DNA of 64,000 nt from Fragilariopsis cylindrus CCMP1102 (GCA_900095095.1 FMBT01000289.1:558001-622000), one strand, 5' to 3'; positions 53,153-62,837 are shown, counted from the first letter of the stretch. The notes: generated by a model from the sequence alone, not told the origin. Translations and numbers: made by a program.

Positions 53153-55339
53153 ATGGCCGATCACACGCAGCAGCAACAGCAGCAACCACCACCACCACCA
53201 CCACCACCCACGATGTCCACGAATGAAACTGACAATACTGTCGTTGGGAATAGTGTGGTTCATGATTTGATGAGAGTGTACGAAAACCTTACACAATCTA
53301 GTACGCCGCAAGTTTCATCGATGAATAACTCAACTACTACTACCACAGAAGATGCGTCAACGACGTTGAGTCACGCCTACAATAATAATAATAACAACAA
53401 CAACAACAACAACGGTCCTAATGAACTACCGCCGCCACAATTGCAGCCTATAGTAGCCGCCACACCCACTTATCAAGAACCGGTGGGATATCATATCCCT
53501 CCCCCTGTATTTCCCGCTTCGATGACTCAACAACAGTCGCTGCAGCATCAGTCGCTGCAGCAACAGCAGCAGCCGCAGCAGCATCATCAAATGATGGGCA
53601 GTAATGACCCTAATACGAATCTTAATTATCCCCTTCATTCTGCCTCTCAGTCCGCTGCAAATACACCGACACAGCAACAGCCGCCTTCGTCCAATTACGG
53701 AGCAGCAGCAACAGTAGCAGCAGATGGTTTGAATGTGGTATCTTATCAGCAGCAGCAGCAGTTTCAGCAGCAGCAGCAACAGCAAGTGGGTGGGATCGTC
53801 TACGTTCCGACGCCCCCAACAAGGTCGTCACCAATTGCTCCAGTAGCTCCTGGAAGTGGTGGAATTGTAATGAATAGTACTACACAGATAACAGGAGAAG
53901 GATCTACGACTGATTTCAGAACGGCGAACGATGGGGGTTCATCATCATCACAGATCATCAAGAGCACAGGTAGCAATCTAACGTTATCGAAATGGCAACC
54001 ATCACCAGATGCCTCCTCTGAGTCAGATGACAAATCTGGTGGTGGTGCTGGTCGTTCGAGGAGGAAACGAAAACAACAACAAGACGGAAGTGGTGGTGAC
54101 GGTAAGAAGAAAGGTAGTGGTAGAGGCAAGAAATCCAAAAAGGAAGACGGACGTTGGTCGAAACGCTTTACATGGCCAGAAGATTTGCATCGAGATTTCG
54201 TGTCTGCTATCTTCGACGTCGGATTGAAACATTCGTCACCCGCAACGATCTTGGAACACATGTCCAAACACGAACAAATCACCACCGAGCGGATAAAATC
54301 ACATCTACAAAAATATCGTTTGCATCGTGTCAAGTCCAAAAAGGAATTCATTTCCTCTTATGAAGCTTCCCTGCGAAACTTTCAAAACCATAATAGTAGT
54401 AGTAACTCGCTTGTTATCGGTAATGGAGAAGTAGCGGCGCACTTAACGTCTGTGTCGCTCGGTTCATCCTCCGGAAAGAAGATGGACATCTCCAACAATA
54501 GCAGCATCAACAAGACAAAGAAGGAGGATGCTTCCAATACCAATGTTGCTACCATCGCAAAAAGTAGTGATGATGCACTCGTTAAACAAAGCCCTCGTCA
54601 ACAACTGAACAACAACGACTCATTGATGCTCCCTCAACTAACTGAAGCGGAAAAGCAATCGCCTATTGGAGCCGCTATGGGGTATTTAATGGGATTGTTC
54701 TTTTCTCTCAAACAGCAATTGATGATCCAACGATCGTTAGAAGCTGCCGGAGAAAAGGCAAAGGGAAACGCTATGTTCCCAGTTGGCACCGCCAACAATC
54801 CAACAGCAGCCGCTACCGCAGACGCTGCAACTGCTGCGGCTGTCGCTGCTGGTGTTGAATTTACAGCAGATGGTTCCATGCAGCAGCCACAACAAGCTGG
54901 AGGTGGTGGGGGTGTTGCTGTCTCAATAAGGACAAAGATTGAAGAGAATAGTATGATGAAACGAGAAATGCAAAACCAAATGGCCCTTCAGAACAAGATG
55001 AGAGCTTTGAAACAACAGGAACTAGCAAAGTACAATAATATTAGCAACAGCGAGGGTGGTGCATCAACAGTCATAACGACGGCTCAACATAGTATCAACC
55101 CTCATCTGACCGCTAATGACGGCGGGAACAATGAAGGGGATTTCGCCGCCGGTGCTGCCACTGGGAAGCAACAACAACAACATCAACAAGATGGCAGCAC
55201 TGATGCTACGGCACAACAGGGTGCTGGGGAAATGGCCGGAAATGATTTTTGCATGCTTCCGATTGAAAATCATGATGATGATTTTTGGCACAGTGACGTT
55301 GTAGATGGAGAACTTTTTGAATTCTTGATCAACAATTAA
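53153..55339 (+). CDS. GARP/MYB-type transcription factor (SHLQKYR)
   Basis: This is a single-exon protein of 728 residues. A single MYB-like DNA-binding domain lies at about 333-390: KRFTWPEDLHRDFVSAIFDV, then SPATILEHM and ERIKSHLQKYRLHRVKSKK. The SHLQKYR third helix (residues 383-389) marks the GARP/PHR class. A basic stretch just before it (RSRRKRKQQQ, KKGSGRGKKSKK) is a probable nuclear signal. PHR-like members control phosphate starvation in plants and in diatoms, but I cannot place this copy in that subclass. The arms are Gln, Asn, Ala and Gly rich, with a putative helical region at 496-525 (AAMGYLMGLFFSLKQQLMIQ). Start ATG context is AAAAATGGC. Confidence 0.85.
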   Translation: MADHTQQQQQQPPPPPPPPTMSTNETDNTVVGNSVVHDLMRVYENLTQSSTPQVSSMNNSTTTTTEDASTTLSHAYNNNNNNNNNNNGPNELPPPQLQPIVAATPTYQEPVGYHIPPPVFPASMTQQQSLQHQSLQQQQQPQQHHQMMGSNDPNTNLNYPLHSASQSAANTPTQQQPPSSNYGAAATVAADGLNVVSYQQQQQFQQQQQQQVGGIVYVPTPPTRSSPIAPVAPGSGGIVMNSTTQITGEGSTTDFRTANDGGSSSSQIIKSTGSNLTLSKWQPSPDASSESDDKSGGGAGRSRRKRKQQQDGSGGDGKKKGSGRGKKSKKEDGRWSKRFTWPEDLHRDFVSAIFDVGLKHSSPATILEHMSKHEQITTERIKSHLQKYRLHRVKSKKEFISSYEASLRNFQNHNSSSNSLVIGNGEVAAHLTSVSLGSSSGKKMDISNNSSINKTKKEDASNTNVATIAKSSDDALVKQSPRQQLNNNDSLMLPQLTEAEKQSPIGAAMGYLMGLFFSLKQQLMIQRSLEAAGEKAKGNAMFPVGTANNPTAAATADAATAAAVAAGVEFTADGSMQQPQQAGGGGGVAVSIRTKIEENSMMKREMQNQMALQNKMRALKQQELAKYNNISNSEGGASTVITTAQHSINPHLTANDGGNNEGDFAAGAATGKQQQQHQQDGSTDATAQQGAGEMAGNDFCMLPIENHDDDFWHSDVVDGELFEFLINN

Positions 55340-55579
55340 TAATTAAGTTAAACATTTTTACTTGAATATACAATATTACATCATAAGCTTTATACGATCA
55401 ATATAAACTATTCACCATTCCAGCCCTAAACAAATTCTTCCTAAATTCGTTCACGTCGCTCCATACTTAGCTTAGAGAAATAGAAACGCACAGCTAACTA
55501 AGATACTAGTTATTTATTTTGTACTAATTCTAATTACGTAATTACGTAGTAGGTCAGTTTTCCAGTATCCATCGATATT
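55340..55579. other. Intergenic region beside the bacterial-type island
   Basis: Holds copy A (55411-55451) of an imperfect repeat whose copy B sits at the edge of the bacterial-type island (55595-55638). No gene is seen. Confidence 0.45.
55411..55451. repeat. Imperfect direct repeat, copy A
   Basis: About 41 bases (beginning TTCACCATTCCAGCCC) that match 55595-55638 (CTCACCATTCCAACCC...) with several substitutions and small gaps. On the minus strand copy B reads REGFVKGWNGE; copy A reads the same with stop codons. The repeat may mark a duplication made when the neighbouring bacterial-type DNA was inserted. Confidence 0.7.
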
Positions 55580-55594
55580 TCAGTAAGAAATGAG

Positions 55595-55638
55595 CTCACC
55601 ATTCCAACCCTTAACAAATCCTTCTCTAAATTTGCGTT
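55595..55638. repeat. Imperfect direct repeat, copy B
   Basis: Partner of copy A at 55411-55451. It forms the outer edge of the bacterial-type island and contributes the last codons of the truncated PqiA-like frame. Confidence 0.7.
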
Positions 55639-55753
55639 GTGAAGCACTATGATGATAGACAGTTAACTGTAAACCACATCGTGGGCACACAGCCGATTGC
55701 TTATGGGTTAATAAAGGCAATGTAACTCGGTAGTCACAATCATGGCATAACAT
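55595..55753 (-). pseudogene. N-terminal fragment of a PqiA-like (paraquat-inducible protein A) gene
   Basis: The minus-strand frame (first ATG 55753) reads MLCHDCDYRVTLPLLTHKQ then AVCPRCGLQLTVYHH. This is the N-terminal CxxC...CxxC zinc-ribbon of bacterial PqiA membrane proteins, which continue with several membrane helices. Here homology ends after about 35 residues and the frame runs into the local repeat (copy B) and stops at 55580. It lies 75 bases downstream of the decarboxylase on the same strand, as in a bacterial gene neighbourhood. It is not expected to function. Confidence 0.6.
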
Positions 55754-55893
55754 GGTGTGTGACTTCGAATTTATAGTGTTTGTTTTAATTGTTTCGCTCT
55801 GTAATGTTGATGCAGTCAATTATTGAAACATTATTAAACATCAATTTTGCGCAAAATGCAGCTATATTAAATAGTTAACATAGATTTCCGGTA

Positions 55894-57333
55894 CTATATT
55901 TCTAACGCTTGGCTTCGTGCTTTTATGAATACATCTACTGAGCGCCTAATATCTTGCTCGGTTGTCGCCCAAGAACATAGGCTAATACGTATCACACTTT
56001 TCTTATTCCAAGTCGAGCCACCACACCAACATTCGCCTGATTGTTGCACTAAAGATAATGTTTTTTGAGTCAGTTGCTCTGTTTCACAGCTAATGATGAT
56101 TTGATTAAAGACAACTTCATTTAATATTATAAAACGATTGTCGGTTAATAACCGGGCGAAAAAAATTGCACGATCATGCAGCTGTTCTATCAATTCAGCT
56201 ACACCATTACGACCTAAATATTTCATGGCTGCCCAAAGCTCGATGGCTCTGGCACGTTTTGACATTTCAGGGGTATACAACAGTCCATCGCGTTGCTCAC
56301 TGAGCTGAATATAACTGCCTTGCTGGTGTAAGGCACTGGTTAACGCCTCAGTATCTTTGCACAATACAATGCCACAATCATAGGGTGTGTTCAGTGTCTT
56401 ATGAGCATCTACTGACCATGAATCAGCTAACTCCATGCCTCTAGTTTGTTCATCGAACCTACTGGATGCTTTAGCCCACAATCCAAATGCACCATCAATG
56501 TGCACCCAAGCTTGTGCTTTGTTTGCCAGCTGACAAAGCTTGGTAAAGTCATCAAAGGCACCTGAATTTACGTTACCTGCTTGTAACACCACAATGCAAC
56601 TTTCGTCTAATCCGGGTAGTTTTTCGACTATCATCCGACCTTGGTTATCACAATCTACCCACTCGATGGATGCCTGTCCAAAGCCTAACAAACTGATAGA
56701 TTTAGCCACGGAACCGTGTGTTTGTTTACCTAATATTAAACGAATTTTTGGTGCGCCAAATAAGCCCTGCTGGTTGACATCCCAGCCTAACTTTTGCAGC
56801 TGGCGAAATCTTGCTGCTGCGAGTCCTGATAAAGTCGCAATTGATGTACCGCTGACAAACCCTGCCGCAGTTTGTTCAGGTAGGCCAAATAGTTGATTAA
56901 GCCAACGTTGACAAACGCTCTCTAACTTTGAGGCAATGGGTGACATCACATATAAGGCTGCATTTTGATCCCACACGTCCGACAACCACTTAGCGGCTAA
57001 AGTAACAGGTAGGGCATTACCGTTCACAAACCCAAAATAACGACCTCCAGTTTGGGCAACCGTATTAACCGAACCTACGTCGCTCAGTAGCTCTAATAAT
57101 AAAGCTGGATCACTTGTTGCCGTGGGCAATGGTTCGTCAAAAACAGACAGTTTTCCAAGGTTTGTTTCATTTGGAAATACTCGCTGTTTTGAAATGTTGT
57201 CTATATATTCAAACGCACTTTTTTGAGCCTGTGTAAGCAGCTCTTTATTATTTTGCTGTTTAAGCAATTCATATTGCAGCTTGTTCATTTTAACTCGCCA
57301 AGTAGTTTCAGGTTCTTTGGTCCATGCATTCAA
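55894..57333 (-). CDS. PLP-dependent group II decarboxylase family enzyme of bacterial type
   Basis: The frame is intact, 479 residues, or 464 from Met16 at 57288, the more likely ancestral start. PLP-binding features are complete: SGTS at 161-164 for the phosphate, His206 in KQTHGSVAKS stacking on the ring, HIDGAFGLW with Asp280, and the Schiff-base lysine in SVDAHKTLNTP (Lys312). The family includes aspartate, glutamate, tyrosine and diaminobutyrate decarboxylases; substrate cannot be read from sequence. GGRYFGFVNGNALPV is typical of proteobacterial members annotated as aspartate aminotransferase family. It has none of the Asn/Ser/Gln tracts of its neighbours, no intron and no targeting peptide. 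With the PqiA-like fragment beside it, recent transfer from a gammaproteobacterium is the best reading. Confidence 0.88.
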   Translation of the reverse strand: MNAWTKEPETTWRVKMNKLQYELLKQQNNKELLTQAQKSAFEYIDNISKQRVFPNETNLGKLSVFDEPLPTATSDPALLLELLSDVGSVNTVAQTGGRYFGFVNGNALPVTLAAKWLSDVWDQNAALYVMSPIASKLESVCQRWLNQLFGLPEQTAAGFVSGTSIATLSGLAAARFRQLQKLGWDVNQQGLFGAPKIRLILGKQTHGSVAKSISLLGFGQASIEWVDCDNQGRMIVEKLPGLDESCIVVLQAGNVNSGAFDDFTKLCQLANKAQAWVHIDGAFGLWAKASSRFDEQTRGMELADSWSVDAHKTLNTPYDCGIVLCKDTEALTSALHQQGSYIQLSEQRDGLLYTPEMSKRARAIELWAAMKYLGRNGVAELIEQLHDRAIFFARLLTDNRFIILNEVVFNQIIISCETEQLTQKTLSLVQQSGECWCGGSTWNKKSVIRISLCSWATTEQDIRRSVDVFIKARSQALEI

Positions 57334-57647
57334 CTAATCTCTATTAATATGCTTGACATCTTAAAATACTTTGATTTGATGTTCGTCCGTCCGCGCACAC
57401 GGTAACATGAATAACGGTGATTGACTCACTACAGTACGCGTGATTGACTCACTTCAGTACGCGTTTTAAAACAACGTGGCATATGGTAGTAAAATTTCGA
57501 TTGTAAAAGATTATTGTCGCGTTACAGAACACAGTAGGAATGTTGTAACAAGTTGCATCAAACAACCCATTGTATTATTATAATATCTTCACATTTATAT
57601 TTGTTTTGAATACACAGTACAAAACCAGATCGAGCCAAATTAAAATT
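57334..57647. promoter_or_regulatory. Divergent promoter region with tandem TGACTCA repeats
   Basis: These 314 bases separate the bacterial-type decarboxylase from the NTF2-like plastid gene. Two adjacent 23-base copies (57418-57440 and 57441-57463) each contain ATTGACTCAC and CAGTACGCG and differ at one base. TGACTCA is a classic bZIP (AP-1/GCN4) binding core. This is the only tandem repeat of likely regulatory type I found in the window. Confidence 0.5.
57418..57463. repeat. Two tandem 23-bp repeats containing TGACTCA
   Basis: The copies are exactly adjacent and differ by one A/T change (CACTACAG versus CACTTCAG). They lie about 185-230 bases upstream of the NTF2-like gene start and 85-130 bases upstream of the decarboxylase start. 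Confidence 0.9.
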
Positions 57648-58430
57648 ATGAAGACTTTCAATCAATCCATTCCGTCTCTATTTGCGTTGATGACGTTCTT
57701 CTCGTCATTATGTGATGTATCCGCATTCATCGATTCCAATATTCCCAGTAGTACTCGTATTGCTGAATCTACGACTGCACGTAGCAGTGTTACCATTTCA
57801 GAAGCTGAATGTGAAGCAGGCGGTAACATCTTGAACGAGGCTGCTATGCTTTCTGAACAAAATTTTCCAATTCCTCCCGATGAATTGATATCGAAGGCAA
57901 AATATGCATTAACAAAAGACTTTGGTGTATTAGAACCTGGAAATGCATTATGGTCCGATGAATTTGAATTTTGTGCCCCGTATGTTGGTCCATTATCCAA
58001 AGAGAAATTTCTAGAGGCTGCAAATGGCTTTCAAATTTACGATGCCTTCTCTGATTTTGATAATAGATATTTTAATTTTAATTGTGATCCAATAGAACCA
58101 GGACGTGTTTGGTTTATGACAAGACTTCATGCTACGAATGACGGAATTGGATTATTTGGTAGGAAGGAACCAACAAATAAATCTGTGATTTTACCACCAC
58201 AAATGTATTCTTTCCTATTCAATGAAAAAGGTTTGATTCGTGAATTAACAGTGGGTTATCCAGTCGATCGACGACAAGGTAATACTGGGGGTTTGGGTGG
58301 TATGTTTGGTGTGTTTTACGGAATTGGACAAGCCTTACCATTTCCGGAAGGGAAACCTTATCAATTATCACGCCGCTTTCGATTGTTTAACAAACTTGGG
58401 GATGTTATGAGTCGATTCACGAAAAAATAA
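57648..58430 (+). CDS. NTF2/SnoaL-like plastid protein of diatoms
   Basis: Start chosen at 57648 (MKTFNQSIPSLFALMTFFSS), giving 260 residues; an upstream in-frame ATG at 57570 would only add an odd aromatic leader. The signal peptide ends CDVSAFIDS, an ASAF-like motif for the secondary plastid. The mature part has features I know from a conserved algal family with an NTF2-like fold: ALTKDFGVLEPG, FEFCAPYVGPLSKEKFLEAA, PIEPGRVWFMTRLHAT, PPQMYSFLFNEKGLIREL and GNTGGLGGMFGVFYGIGQAL. The activity is unknown. No introns. Confidence 0.75.
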   Translation: MKTFNQSIPSLFALMTFFSSLCDVSAFIDSNIPSSTRIAESTTARSSVTISEAECEAGGNILNEAAMLSEQNFPIPPDELISKAKYALTKDFGVLEPGNALWSDEFEFCAPYVGPLSKEKFLEAANGFQIYDAFSDFDNRYFNFNCDPIEPGRVWFMTRLHATNDGIGLFGRKEPTNKSVILPPQMYSFLFNEKGLIRELTVGYPVDRRQGNTGGLGGMFGVFYGIGQALPFPEGKPYQLSRRFRLFNKLGDVMSRFTKK

Positions 58431-58639
58431 TTAATACTCGTCATATACGTACATAATTTATAATGAATTTTAATGTTATATTTGTGGTCAGAATGAGATA
58501 CCAACCATAGAATTTCACACTAAGCTGGTACTGATAGATAGCTAGCATTTACTCGTGGGTGATAGTCGAAGGGATGGAATGGGATGGGGGTGGAAGACTT
58601 TTGTAGACAATTTTCCCTTCGTTTTGTTCTGTTATTTTC

Positions 58640-60532
58640 TTAATGATCCGGATCGACGAAGATATCATAATATTCTTTGTTAAGTTTGTTACTATTATTA
58701 TTACTTTCGTCGTTGGGATCATTAACGCAATTCTTTTCCTTCCAATATAATGCAGCTTCATTAATCTTGGATATTAATGAACATAACATAAATGCTTCAC
58801 GTTTCACTTGATATGGTTTTATATTCTCAATTTTATCGGGCCAAACGTCTTTGAAGTTATAACCATGTGGTGGTGGAAAATATCCTTGATTGTGATGATT
58901 TTGTTGTAACATATTTATTGGTGGCTCATTAAGAAGTGGACATTCACAGGAAATATATCTTTTCTTCAAACGATATTTACTAAAAAAGTTCTTACCCAAC
59001 TTATAACCTTTACAATAATGCAATCCAATTGGCATCTTCGTTTGTGTTGATGGTAGATTTCGTCTTTGAGGTAAACATATTTCTTCATCGGGTATATCGT
59101 CAATATACTTCCACCCTTCACGATTTGTTGAAGTTGTTGAAGAAATAACAATTGATTTTACCAACGTATGTGGTAGATCTAATTGTGTCGTGGCAATGAT
59201 ATAACCATACTGTGTATATAACGAGAGAAAAGATAGGAGAACGAAAAGTTTCCAAGTTTGAGTTAGGGTAATCGTCGTGAGCGACATCATAACACGTATC
59301 GTATCGTATCGTATCGTATCGTAACACAACACAACGCAACACAAATCCAACACAAATCCAACAAGAATACAAATCCAGCAAGAATACAAATCCAAGAAGA
59401 ACACAACAACAACAAATCAACACAAGAAACACACATCACAAAACTCAACAACACGTACCATTTCAGCAAACAATTCAGGATGGATTTTATATACTCTTGG
59501 TGCATACTCCGTCCACAATTTAGCAATATTATACATATCATGTACGGTAGCTAAATATGGTGGTCCAGTATTCCAATATAATGGTCCATCAATTCTACCA
59601 TTAAAATCTGTTGGTAATTTTTTTCCATCGGTAACAAATGTTATATCCAGATCAGACCATTTACTATTTAAGTATCCATCCTGTTGTGCTATTGGATTAC
59701 CATTTGATACAATCTTTTTACTACTATTATTCTTTCCAATAATGGATTCATCAGCAAATATAACATCTTCATTAGTAAAATCATGCACTAATGGACGTAA
59801 TAAAATCATATCAGGATCAAGTAACATAACTATTCCATTCTCCTCCTCATTATTGGCATCGTCGGTGTTGATGGTAGTACTAGTGCTATTAGTGAATTTA
59901 AATGTTGATTCCATCCAATTCCGTAATCCGTATGGTTTATTCATATATTTATAATGTTTTCCTGTCAATGATTTATGATATCCTGGTGTTAAATGTAATC
60001 TAAATTTTGGATTTAATGTTTCAATATGTTTCGTATGAAACTCAATTAATTGTTTTGATTCTATTTCATTACAACCAGAACATATTCTTGTGACTGTTCC
60101 TTTTTGTTTTACTATATACGCATGGTAAAAAAATACATATGATTCCCAATGTTGTTGATCATCACAACTTGTTGAAAATACCATATGATAATTTGGTGCT
60201 GTTGTTGTTTTTGTTGTTGTCGATGACGATGCCGATTCATCATCATCACGTCGTACTACTTTGTTCTTATTTTTCTTTTTCTCACTATCACCCAGGAAAT
60301 CTTTACGAAGTTGTTGTCCTTGTTCATGTATTGATATTACATTATGTTGTGTCTGTGTCGATGTTAGAATGATAAATAGAACACCGATAGCAACAATAAT
60401 CATCATCCCACAGTACATACGTTGTGATTGTTTTTGTTTTCCCAACCCAACAGTAGAAGATATTTGTTGCTTCTGCTGCTGCTGCTGCTGCTTCTTCTTC
60501 TTCTTCTGGTTATTGTTATTGTTCTTCGCCAT
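58640..60532 (-). CDS. Peptidyl-serine/hydroxyproline glycosyltransferase (type II membrane protein, two exons)
   Basis: The CDS joins, in coding order, 60532-59459 and 59209-58640, giving 547 residues. The start ACCATGG has a strong context. The 249-base intron runs GTACGT...ACACAG, and the join restores HPELFAEM|YGYIIATTQLDLPHT. A cytosolic Asn/Lys/Gln N-terminus precedes one membrane helix (YCGMMIIVAIGVLFIILTST, residues 40-59). The lumenal domain begins YHMVFSTSCDDQQHWESYVF. Other motifs are a DPD motif (VMLLDPDMILLRPL), GGLxNW-like PYGLRNWMES, and GPLYWNTGPPY. This matches algal SGT1/HPAT-type enzymes that add galactose or arabinose to Ser/Hyp of secreted glycoproteins in the Golgi. The exon 2 frame also runs back into the intron, which is not coding. 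Confidence 0.82.
59294..59322. repeat. CGTAT pentanucleotide repeat inside the glycosyltransferase intron
   Basis: About five tandem CGTAT units, followed by ACACAACACAACGCAACACAA-like A/C-rich repeats of similar period that continue toward 59440. All lie within the intron. Confidence 0.85.
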
Positions 60533-60972
60533 GGTGCTGCTGCTGAGAAAATACCTGCATGTATAGAAGATAGATAGGTTCTTTCTTCTCACTCAAGCAC
60601 ACAATAATGAGGACAACGACGATGACGATGACGACGACGACGACATAATCCAGTTATAATTTGAGAAATTTCGACATAAATCATCGATGTAGAAAACGCG
60701 AAGGCACCAAGGTCAAATCCTCAGTTCAAAAAGGAAAGGGCTAAAGCAGTACTTTCAATCCAGTCCCGGGGTAGAAATCTTCAGCCATCAATTTTCCCCC
60801 CCTCTATTTTACGACTACGAGTGTGTAATCGAAGTATGAGATTCATTCTTTGCAACTGACATGTTTACAAAAAAGTGATGCTTGTATACTGTACTGTAAG
60901 TTACAAGTTGTCGTCACGCCAAAAACATAATCAACAAAGAGATCAAGAAAAGCTGCTGCTGAAACAACCTGA
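60533..60972. other. Divergent intergenic region
   Basis: These 440 bases separate the glycosyltransferase and pseudouridine synthase genes. An ACGACGATGACG-type trinucleotide stretch lies near 60610-60645. No gene is seen. Confidence 0.45.
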
Positions 60973-62601
60973 ATGATCATGAAATTTGTCATAGGAGTAC
61001 AATCCTCTCGATATCATGTTTTTCTTGTTGTAGTGTTGATGTTGCTGATATCGGCATTTTCCATCCACCACCAGAACGTTAACATCGTAGTATTAGTAAC
61101 GGCTCTCACAACAACATCTTCCACATCAACATCAACGACAGCAACGCCATCGTCAATCATACCTGAAGATCATAAATTATTTGAGACGTATAATAAATTC
61201 CAATCCTGGAAGAATTCAAATAAAAATTCTAATATACTTCAAGAATTTCAAGTTCAAGAAAAACATCTTGTCACATCAACGACCACAAGTAATGATAATG
61301 ATAATGATGACGATAATCAAAATAATCAGAGAAGCCAAAGTAGGAATCTTCGAATAAGTCACTTCGCTTCCAGTAATGTATGCTTCGGTATATCCGATAG
61401 TTTACAAACACCAAATGCAGCTAATCTTGCATGCCGAGCAGAACGATTAAAAATTAATAATGATGTCGTTACAGGAGCACGCCGTATCAAAGTTGGTGAC
61501 GTCATTACATATATGAATGATAAATCCGATCGAAGAACCAATGTACCATCTGACAATAGTGAACGTGCCAAGCGATTTTGTGCTTCACGATTACGTGTGG
61601 TAAAGACGTTGTCGGATACTGGTGCATCACATACACCCCTGCGTGTTTTATATGAAGATAATTGTATGGCAATTGTCTGTAAGCCAGCTGGGATACATTC
61701 GATGTCCTATTCTGGTACATTTGGTAAATCACTTTGTTTAGATGAAATACTACCCCTTTTATTACAACCACCTACTGAAGATAACTTCGACAACGATAAT
61801 GATGATGAAAATGGTGATGAACCACTTCCTGCACCTTTACCTTGTCATCGATTAGATCGACGTGTTGCTGGTCCTGTTGTTGTTGCCAAAACTCGTCGGG
61901 CGTTAGTCGCACTTACTCGTTGCTTCGAAGAAAAGACAGTTACGAAAGAATATCGAGCATTAGTCAGTGGTGAAATTGATACCAACAATACAAATACGAT
62001 TGCAAATACAAAAACAAATACAAAAACAAATACAAATAATGTTACTACTGGTCAAGGCAACAATTCCACAACATTATCATCATCGTCTACTACTTTCACA
62101 ATAACTTCTGATATAGATGGACGTGAATCAGAAACAGAGGTTGTTGTATTAGATAAAACACCATGCAATATGAATGGAATATTAACAGATTTACAACTTT
62201 TCCCAAAGACAGGACGAACACATCAACTTCGAATACATTGTGCAAATGTTCTTCAAACGCCAATTATTGGTGATGATCTTTATTGGAATTATGAAGTTAA
62301 TGAGGTTGGCAACGATTCTATTCCTAATCCTGTTCCAATACGAAAAAGACATGGATTATACTTATACTGTAGGAAAGTTTTTATTCCTCATCCTTTACAT
62401 GTTGGTAAAATAGTTTCAGCAGAAATTCCTGAACCGTTCCGGATCACCAGAACAAGAGAAAAGTCATTAAAAGGATATGAATGGTCCAAAGCTGCTGCTG
62501 CTTCAACTGCTGCTGCTGCTGCTGCTGAAAAAACATCAACAAAACAGAATGAAAGTGAATCGGCCCAAGAATATTTTCGGAGGGTTATGTATGCGAGATA
62601 A
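60973..62601 (+). CDS. RluA-family pseudouridine synthase, probably organelle-targeted
   Basis: This is a single-exon protein of 542 residues. A signal peptide (YHVFLVVVLMLLISAFSIHH) carries an SAF motif suggesting plastid delivery. An S4-like segment (CRAERLKINNDVVTGARRIKVGD) precedes the catalytic domain. The catalytic loop is CHRLDRRVAGPVVVAK, with Asp295 as the nucleophile. VLYEDNCMAIVCKPAG at 225-240 and LFPKTGRTHQLRIH complete the fold, with LLYxHR-like sequence replaced by GLYLYCRKVFIPHP. The enzyme isomerises uridine to pseudouridine in rRNA or tRNA. A Thr/Asn/Lys tract of about 55 residues is inserted after ALVSGEID, and an Ala run lies near the C-terminus. Confidence 0.85.
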   Translation: MIMKFVIGVQSSRYHVFLVVVLMLLISAFSIHHQNVNIVVLVTALTTTSSTSTSTTATPSSIIPEDHKLFETYNKFQSWKNSNKNSNILQEFQVQEKHLVTSTTTSNDNDNDDDNQNNQRSQSRNLRISHFASSNVCFGISDSLQTPNAANLACRAERLKINNDVVTGARRIKVGDVITYMNDKSDRRTNVPSDNSERAKRFCASRLRVVKTLSDTGASHTPLRVLYEDNCMAIVCKPAGIHSMSYSGTFGKSLCLDEILPLLLQPPTEDNFDNDNDDENGDEPLPAPLPCHRLDRRVAGPVVVAKTRRALVALTRCFEEKTVTKEYRALVSGEIDTNNTNTIANTKTNTKTNTNNVTTGQGNNSTTLSSSSTTFTITSDIDGRESETEVVVLDKTPCNMNGILTDLQLFPKTGRTHQLRIHCANVLQTPIIGDDLYWNYEVNEVGNDSIPNPVPIRKRHGLYLYCRKVFIPHPLHVGKIVSAEIPEPFRITRTREKSLKGYEWSKAAAASTAAAAAAEKTSTKQNESESAQEYFRRVMYAR

Positions 62602-62837
62602 TGTGTTGAATTGAGAATATTAGTGTAAACAATATTCGCCATTCGCCATCTCCAGAAAATTCCGTGGGGATCTCAATAAATGTTGTTGCCGTCTGCCTTG
62701 ATGAGAGAAAAACTGCATGCAAATCATAATCAATAAAAAGTGAAATCTGCATAAAAATATTAATATTGAAAGTATATTTTTTCTTTAGTAAACACATTAT
62801 ATATATACGTCACACACAGAGGCACTATTTTTCGGGA
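62602..62837. other. Short intergenic region between convergent genes
   Basis: The 236 bases between the RluA-like stop and the secreted protein stop show no feature. Confidence 0.5.

Noticed and set aside
57418-57463. Possible CRISPR-like array
   Set aside because: There are only two adjacent repeats with no spacer, in a eukaryotic promoter.
59118-59541. Cys/Leu-rich frames over the repeat region near 59.3 kb
   Set aside because: They fall in the glycosyltransferase intron and come from tandem repeats.
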